In this document: positions 59,828 through 64,000 of the stretch, one piece after another | Layout of the letters: the number at the start of each line of letters is the position of its first letter | Position numbering within the stretch: position 1 is the stretch's first letter | Source of the DNA: Ralstonia wenshanensis | Lineage (GTDB): Bacteria; Pseudomonadota; Gammaproteobacteria; Burkholderiales; Burkholderiaceae | Direction: 5' to 3' | NCBI RefSeq assembly: GCF_021173085.1 | Contig: NZ_CP076412.1 | Span: forward strand, 1,426,001 to 1,490,000 | DNA: 64,000 nucleotides | Made by a program: the position numbers and the translations under genes | Notes under the pieces: model-generated | The model's input: only the letters and a program-made list of their open reading frames with translations | The model's database searches: none | What the model was told of the DNA's origin: nothing

Positions 59828-62068
59828 TTACCGCTTGATGTCGGTCAGATGCTTCATGAGACCTTCGTAGCGGAACTTGTGGATCGGGCGATCCATGTTC
59901 TGCATCTGTTGCAGCTGCACCGCTTGCGGACGCAGCGAGCCCGTCGGCGTCACAGCCTGTGCACGCAGCGTTGCGACGGCCGGCTGCATGTTCTGGATGC
60001 CGACGATCTGGTCATACAGCGCCTTGTCGATGATCTGCGCGTTGTACAGCTGCGTTGCATCGCCGGCGATGTTGGTCGTCGTCGCCTTGTTGGTGATGGT
60101 GCCGGCCTGCGCCAGCAGCGCACTCCACAGCGTCGGGCTGTAGTTGGTCACGTAGTAGTCCAGGCCCGTGGGGTTCGCCAGCACGGCCGAGCAGGTCGGC
60201 AGCGTGACCTGTGCGGTCTGCTGATCCAGCACCACCGTCTGCGTCTGCGCCAGCCCATCGCCGTAGGCGATCGTGAGCGGAATATTCCACTGATAGCCGG
60301 AATAGACGTTCTTGTTCGGGAACGCCTTCTGCGTGATCGTCAGCACGTTCTGGTTGGTGGCCGGGTTGCACTGCGCGTCGATGCTGACGAGCGGCACGCC
60401 GGTCTGGCGCACAAAGCTGTCGCCCACCTTGCCGACAGGCTTGCCGCTGGCGGCTTCCAGCTCGGCCCACAGGCGAGGCGGTGTGCCATTCCCGAACTTG
60501 TACTTGTTCAGGTAGCTCTGCAGCCCCTTGCGCATGGCGTCCTTGCCGACGTAGTTCTCGATCATCTGCAGGACATGGCCGCCCTTGTTGTAGGCAAAGC
60601 GGTCGAGGAAGTCCATCGAGCCGGCATCACTCAAGTTGTGCTGCACCGGCACCGAGGTCGGCTGCAGGTCGAGCGTGTAGACGCGCTGCTTGACGGCCGC
60701 ATAGTCGGCCCACGTGTTGCCCTGGAACTCCGGGTGCAGTGCGATCTTGGTGACGTTCTCGAACCAGTTGGCAAAGGATTCGTTCAACCAGATGTCGTCC
60801 CACCAGTCCAGCGTGACGAGGTCGCCAAACCATTGGTGCGCCAGTTCATGCGACACCACAACGAACGAGCGTGCCTTGCCCATCGAGTGGACGGTCGTCG
60901 GCGCGCCATCGGGCGGCACCAGCACCTGGTCGGCAAATTCGAAGATGGCGCCCCAGTTCTCCATCCCGCCAAAGCCTGCATTCTTGTTGTCGTAGCTGTC
61001 GTTGGCGACGATGGTGTCCATCTTGTCGAACGGCAGCGGGATCTGGAAGTAGTTGTAATAGTGGTTCAGCGCTTCCTTCGTGAACTGCATGCCGGCCACC
61101 GCCGAGTGCGCCTCGCCAGGCGGCACCCACCAGCGCAGGCGCATGCTGCTGCCATCGAGCGGGTTGGTGAACTGGTCTTCCAGGATGTCGAACTTGCCGC
61201 CGCCGAAGAACAGCAGGTACGCCGGCATCGAAGGTGTCTTGGCAAACGACACCTGCTGATAGCCGTCTGGCAGCTTGGTCGCGCCCGTCTGCCTGCCGTT
61301 GGCCACGGCCTTCCAGTCGCCCGGAATTTCCGCCGTCACCTCGAAGGTGTTGCGGAAGGCCGGCTCATCCCAGCTCGGGAACCACTCACGCGCGAAGTTC
61401 GATTCGCCCTGCGTGACGATGGCGTCGGAACTCTCGCCCGTTGCCGCCTGCAGGCCCAGCTTGAAGATGCCTTCGGCCTTGGTGAAGTTGATCGTGCCCG
61501 TCCATTCCATGTGCAGCACGTAGTTGCCGGGCTTGATGTCTCCGGTCGGGTCGCGCAGGTCGTAGAAGGCCCCTTGCGATTGAGGAATCGGCACCAGCAC
61601 GCGCGATGCACCGCCGCCCGAGGTGGGCGTGAGCGTCAGGCGCGAGGCGTCGAGCTTCAGGTCGCGCACGGCCAGCGTCACGGCGCCAGTCTGCTTGGTG
61701 ACCTTGATCTCCACGTCGGCGCGGCCCGAGAAGCTGTTCAGGTCTGCGCTCGGGCGGAACCACAGTTTGTAGTTGACGGGCTTGATGTAGTCCGGCAGTT
61801 CAACCGGGGGCACCGATGCGTCGACGGCCGGCGCCTGCGCATTGGTGTTGCCGGTATTGGTATTGCCCTGCTGCTGCGAGCCGTTTGCGTCCAGCTTGCC
61901 GCCGGACGGGGTCAGCGCGTCATCTCCGCCGCCGCCGCATGCGGCCAGAATCAGCGCGGCCGCAGCCTGGGCCACGAGTGCCAGCTTGAACGAGCGACGT
62001 GTCCGGGCGCTGTGCGCGCGTCCGGTGCGTGTCGTGGCCGTACGACGGAAGGTTGTCGAATCCCGCAT
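59828..62068 (-). CDS. M1-family zinc aminopeptidase, secreted lipoprotein
   Basis: A 746-residue exported metalloprotease. The signal has ALILAACGGGG (lipobox Cys near residue 39), so it is probably an outer-membrane or periplasmic lipoprotein. The catalytic zinc site is HELAH (407-411) with the third ligand Glu430 in WLNESFANW, exactly 18 residues apart as in M1. The substrate motif reads FGGMENWG (GGMEN in place of the usual GAMEN). A C-terminal alpha-helical part follows. ATG 62068 is preceded by AGGAGA; a longer frame has no support. It cleaves N-terminal residues from peptides; specificity unknown. Confidence 0.92.
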   Translation of the reverse strand: MRDSTTFRRTATTRTGRAHSARTRRSFKLALVAQAAAALILAACGGGGDDALTPSGGKLDANGSQQQGNTNTGNTNAQAPAVDASVPPVELPDYIKPVNYKLWFRPSADLNSFSGRADVEIKVTKQTGAVTLAVRDLKLDASRLTLTPTSGGGASRVLVPIPQSQGAFYDLRDPTGDIKPGNYVLHMEWTGTINFTKAEGIFKLGLQAATGESSDAIVTQGESNFAREWFPSWDEPAFRNTFEVTAEIPGDWKAVANGRQTGATKLPDGYQQVSFAKTPSMPAYLLFFGGGKFDILEDQFTNPLDGSSMRLRWWVPPGEAHSAVAGMQFTKEALNHYYNYFQIPLPFDKMDTIVANDSYDNKNAGFGGMENWGAIFEFADQVLVPPDGAPTTVHSMGKARSFVVVSHELAHQWFGDLVTLDWWDDIWLNESFANWFENVTKIALHPEFQGNTWADYAAVKQRVYTLDLQPTSVPVQHNLSDAGSMDFLDRFAYNKGGHVLQMIENYVGKDAMRKGLQSYLNKYKFGNGTPPRLWAELEAASGKPVGKVGDSFVRQTGVPLVSIDAQCNPATNQNVLTITQKAFPNKNVYSGYQWNIPLTIAYGDGLAQTQTVVLDQQTAQVTLPTCSAVLANPTGLDYYVTNYSPTLWSALLAQAGTITNKATTTNIAGDATQLYNAQIIDKALYDQIVGIQNMQPAVATLRAQAVTPTGSLRPQAVQLQQMQNMDRPIHKFRYEGLMKHLTDIKR

Positions 62069-62634
62069 TGCATTTCTCCTGAGGTGGAAACGAATCGGCG
62101 GCCCAGGGCTCAAAAGAAAAGTGGGGGGCAGGCCGCAGAATCGGGACAAGGAATTACCCGCTTCTTGCGCGGTGCAAATCACAGCCCGCGCACGGGATGC
62201 ACGGATTCTGGAGGAAACGGCCTGCGAATCGAGACGAAGTTTTTTAAATCACGTGCAAGAGAATGCGCTGGGGGCTTTGCAGTTTTCGGTATGCGTATCT
62301 GCAAAGCTGCGGCTGCTTTCAGGGGTGATGGGCGACTTCTGCAAAGCGCGTTGAAAAAATGAAATGCGCTTCGCGATTCGTGAAAATATCTTAAAAATCG
62401 AAACGGATATTTTTACAACGCCAGATAAAGCAAAACTAAATACGGAGTGGGATTCGAAAATCGCGCTGGGGAACTTTCCACGTATTCGGCAAGGTATTGC
62501 GCTGCAGCAGTTGATCAGGGTCGTCTGCCTGGGGGTAATCCTTCCGGATGAGGCTGGCGCTGTGCGCGGTGTTACACAAAACCGGTACGCTCGCAAGGTT
62601 CGCATAGTGTTTTCTGTCTTCCGTAGAGCGATTC
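62069..62634. other. Divergent intergenic region with AT-rich core
   Basis: No gene is supported in these 566 bp. Two short open frames (plus 62364-62654, minus 62249-62605) lack ribosome sites and recognisable content. The stretch 62345-62470 is clearly more AT-rich than the surrounding sequence and contains the inverted repeat AAAATATC (62383-62390)/GATATTTT (62406-62413). The promoters of the aminopeptidase and the GGDEF gene must lie here. Confidence 0.6.
62383..62413. promoter_or_regulatory. AT-rich inverted repeat (candidate operator or hairpin)
   Basis: AAAATATC, a 15-nt spacer, then GATATTTT give 8-bp perfect arms inside the AT-rich core between the divergent aminopeptidase and GGDEF genes. 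AT content and position suit a promoter-regulatory site; no known regulator is evident. Confidence 0.35.
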
Positions 62635-64000
62635 ATGCAATCCGCGTCCGATAGCGTCAGCAGCCCGGCGGCTGTGGGTGTCAACCTGATCGACTTCTTC
62701 GATGTCACGCCCACGTCATTGTGGCTGGAGGACTACAGCGATCTGCACCGCCTCTTCGCCCAATGGCGCGCCGCCGGCGTGACCGATCTGCAGCGCTTTC
62801 TGGAAGAAAACGTCTCACGCGTGGCGGCGTGTTCGGCCTGCATCAAGGTGCTGCGCGTGAACCGGCGCACGTTGTCCATGTACGCCGCCCCGGATGCCGA
62901 AACCCTGACCGCGCGCCTGGCAGACGTGCTGCGCGACGACATGCTCGAAGCCCACGTGGGCGAACTCGTGCAGCTTTGGTCGGGCGAGTCGTCGTTCGAG
63001 AGCCGCAGCGTCAACTACACGCTCGACGGCCGCCGTCTGGACATCCTGCTCAAGGGCGTGGTCCTGCCCGACCACGAGCAGCCGTGGGACCGCGTGCTGG
63101 TGGCCGTGGACGACATCACCGAACTTGAAGACGCCCGCCGCCGCGTCGCGGCCAGCCAGCTCTACGCGCGCGGCGTGTTCGAGCACGCGCCTGTGTCGCT
63201 GTGGGTGGAAAACTTCAGCACCATCAAGATGCTGCTGGACGAAGTGCGCATGCAGGGCATCACCGATTTCCGCACCTTTACCGACGTGCACCCTGAGTTT
63301 GTCGAGCGCTGCATGCAGGAGATCCAGGTGCTCGACGTCAACGGCTTTACGCTGGAGATGTTCAAGGCCCGCAACCGTAACGACTTGCTGGGCCGCTTGC
63401 CGGAAGTCTTTCGCGACGACATGCGCTCGCACTTTCGCGAGCAGTTGATCGACCTGTGGGACGGCAGGCTGTTCCAGCAGCGCGAGGTCATCAACTATGG
63501 GCTCGATGGCAACCCGCTGAACATCCACCTGCAGTTCTCCGTCTTCCCCGGTCGCGAGAAGGATTGGGACATGGTGCTGCTGGCGCTGACCGACATCACG
63601 GCGCGCAAGAAGGCCGAGTCGTACGTCGAATATCTGGGCAAGCACGACGTGCTGACCAAGCTGAAGAACCGCTCGTTCTACGTGGACGAGATCAACCGGC
63701 TGGAGCGCAAGGGCCCGTTCCCGGTCACGGTCATCATGATCGACCTGAACGACTTGAAGAGCGTGAACGACCAGCTCGGCCACGCCGCAGGCGACGCGCT
63801 ACTGCGCCGCGCCGGCGAGGTGCTCGGCAAGGCCATCGACAAACCTGCACACGCCGCGCGCATTGGCGGCGATGAGTTTGCCGTGCTGCTGCCCGGCGCC
63901 GACGCACAGGCCGGTGCGGCACTGGTGGAAAGCTTGCGCAAGCTGGTGGAACTCAACAACCAGTTCTATCCGGGCGCGGTGCTCGGCTTTTCCATGGGGT
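62635..64000 (+). CDS. Tandem-PAS GGDEF protein (diguanylate cyclase), 3' end outside window
   Basis: At least 455 residues are present. Two homologous PAS-like domains occupy about residues 18-170 and 180-335: both start (F)DVTPTSLWLEDYS / FEHAPVSLWVENFS and end VAVDDIT / LALTDIT. A GGDEF domain follows with HDVLTKLKNRSFY, MIDLNDLKSVNDQLGHAAGD and RIGGDEF at about 411-415. The inhibitory RxxD site is not present at the usual position (DKPA), so product inhibition may be lost. ATG 62635 is the first plausible start; ribosome site weak. It is soluble-looking (no TM). A following EAL domain beyond the window cannot be excluded. Confidence 0.9.
   Translation, partial: MQSASDSVSSPAAVGVNLIDFFDVTPTSLWLEDYSDLHRLFAQWRAAGVTDLQRFLEENVSRVAACSACIKVLRVNRRTLSMYAAPDAETLTARLADVLRDDMLEAHVGELVQLWSGESSFESRSVNYTLDGRRLDILLKGVVLPDHEQPWDRVLVAVDDITELEDARRRVAASQLYARGVFEHAPVSLWVENFSTIKMLLDEVRMQGITDFRTFTDVHPEFVERCMQEIQVLDVNGFTLEMFKARNRNDLLGRLPEVFRDDMRSHFREQLIDLWDGRLFQQREVINYGLDGNPLNIHLQFSVFPGREKDWDMVLLALTDITARKKAESYVEYLGKHDVLTKLKNRSFYVDEINRLERKGPFPVTVIMIDLNDLKSVNDQLGHAAGDALLRRAGEVLGKAIDKPAHAARIGGDEFAVLLPGADAQAGAALVESLRKLVELNNQFYPGAVLGFSMG

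Noticed and set aside
59726-62362. An 878-codon plus-strand open frame opposite the M1 aminopeptidase
   Set aside because: The minus strand encodes an intact M1 protease with zinc site; the plus frame shows no motif or plausible composition.
62364-62654. Small plus-strand frame ahead of the GGDEF gene
   Set aside because: It covers the AT-rich promoter-like region, has no ribosome site and overlaps the next gene start.

Overview
The window is GC-rich, densely coded DNA. Its gene content (two CzcCBA-type metal pumps, Lrp/TetR/HxlR/Rrf2 regulators, class III aminotransferase and M20 catabolic genes, ALDHs) fits a Burkholderiaceae betaproteobacterium, most likely Ralstonia or a close relative. 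That assignment is inferred from gene content and coding style; no rRNA or other marker gene is present. I see no tRNA, CRISPR array, phage or insertion sequence.

Layout. 0-6.7 kb: a metal-responsive OmpR-type regulator (cut by the window edge) is divergent from a four-gene operon. The operon holds a secreted protein with six DPYTDG repeats and a complete HME-RND pump (czcC/B/A type). A perfect CusR/CopR-type box lies between them. 6.7-12.8 kb: HIT hydrolase, MFS transporter with TetR regulator, an orphan branched-chain amino acid binding protein, a D-2-hydroxyacid dehydrogenase and a glycine-zipper lipoprotein. 12.9-14.8 kb: a chemoreceptor with terminator. 14.8-23.9 kb: a polysaccharide locus. 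A long structured leader precedes nfrB (glycosyltransferase plus MshEN c-di-GMP domain), nfrA (TPR/outer membrane), wecB (UDP-GlcNAc 2-epimerase), an unrecognised small membrane protein, a secreted DUF2334 deacetylase-like protein and a secreted clan-A glycosidase-like protein. 23.9-30.1 kb: MscS channel, diguanylate cyclase, mntH and a two-component system.

30.1-32.3 kb: a small stress cluster (NAD(P)-binding oxidoreductase, Rrf2 regulator, azoreductase, Gdx-type SMR exporter) with two matching 21-bp operators. 32.7-53.0 kb: a large catabolic and uptake island made of divergent and convergent blocks. It has a Dpp-type ABC importer with a fused double ATPase, an M20 amidohydrolase, two FAD amine/amino-acid oxidoreductases, a class III aminotransferase, two aldehyde dehydrogenases, a tartrate/malate dehydrogenase-family enzyme, two HAD hydrolases, GhrA, a GNAT, a bicupin, and Lrp and HxlR regulators. 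Together these suggest import and stepwise deamination and oxidation of a peptide-like or N-acylated amine. The substrate cannot be read from sequence. 53.0-59.7 kb: a second RND metal pump operon ending in a PII-like gene. 59.8-64 kb: a secreted M1 aminopeptidase lipoprotein and a tandem-PAS GGDEF protein cut by the window end.

The strongest candidate for an under-described system is the nfrB-nfrA-wecB locus extended by a deacetylase and a glycosidase. It resembles the E. coli phage N4 glycan receptor pathway (NfrA, NfrB, WecB/NfrC). Here it is consolidated in one locus with modifying enzymes, with GGDEF proteins nearby that could feed the c-di-GMP domain of NfrB.
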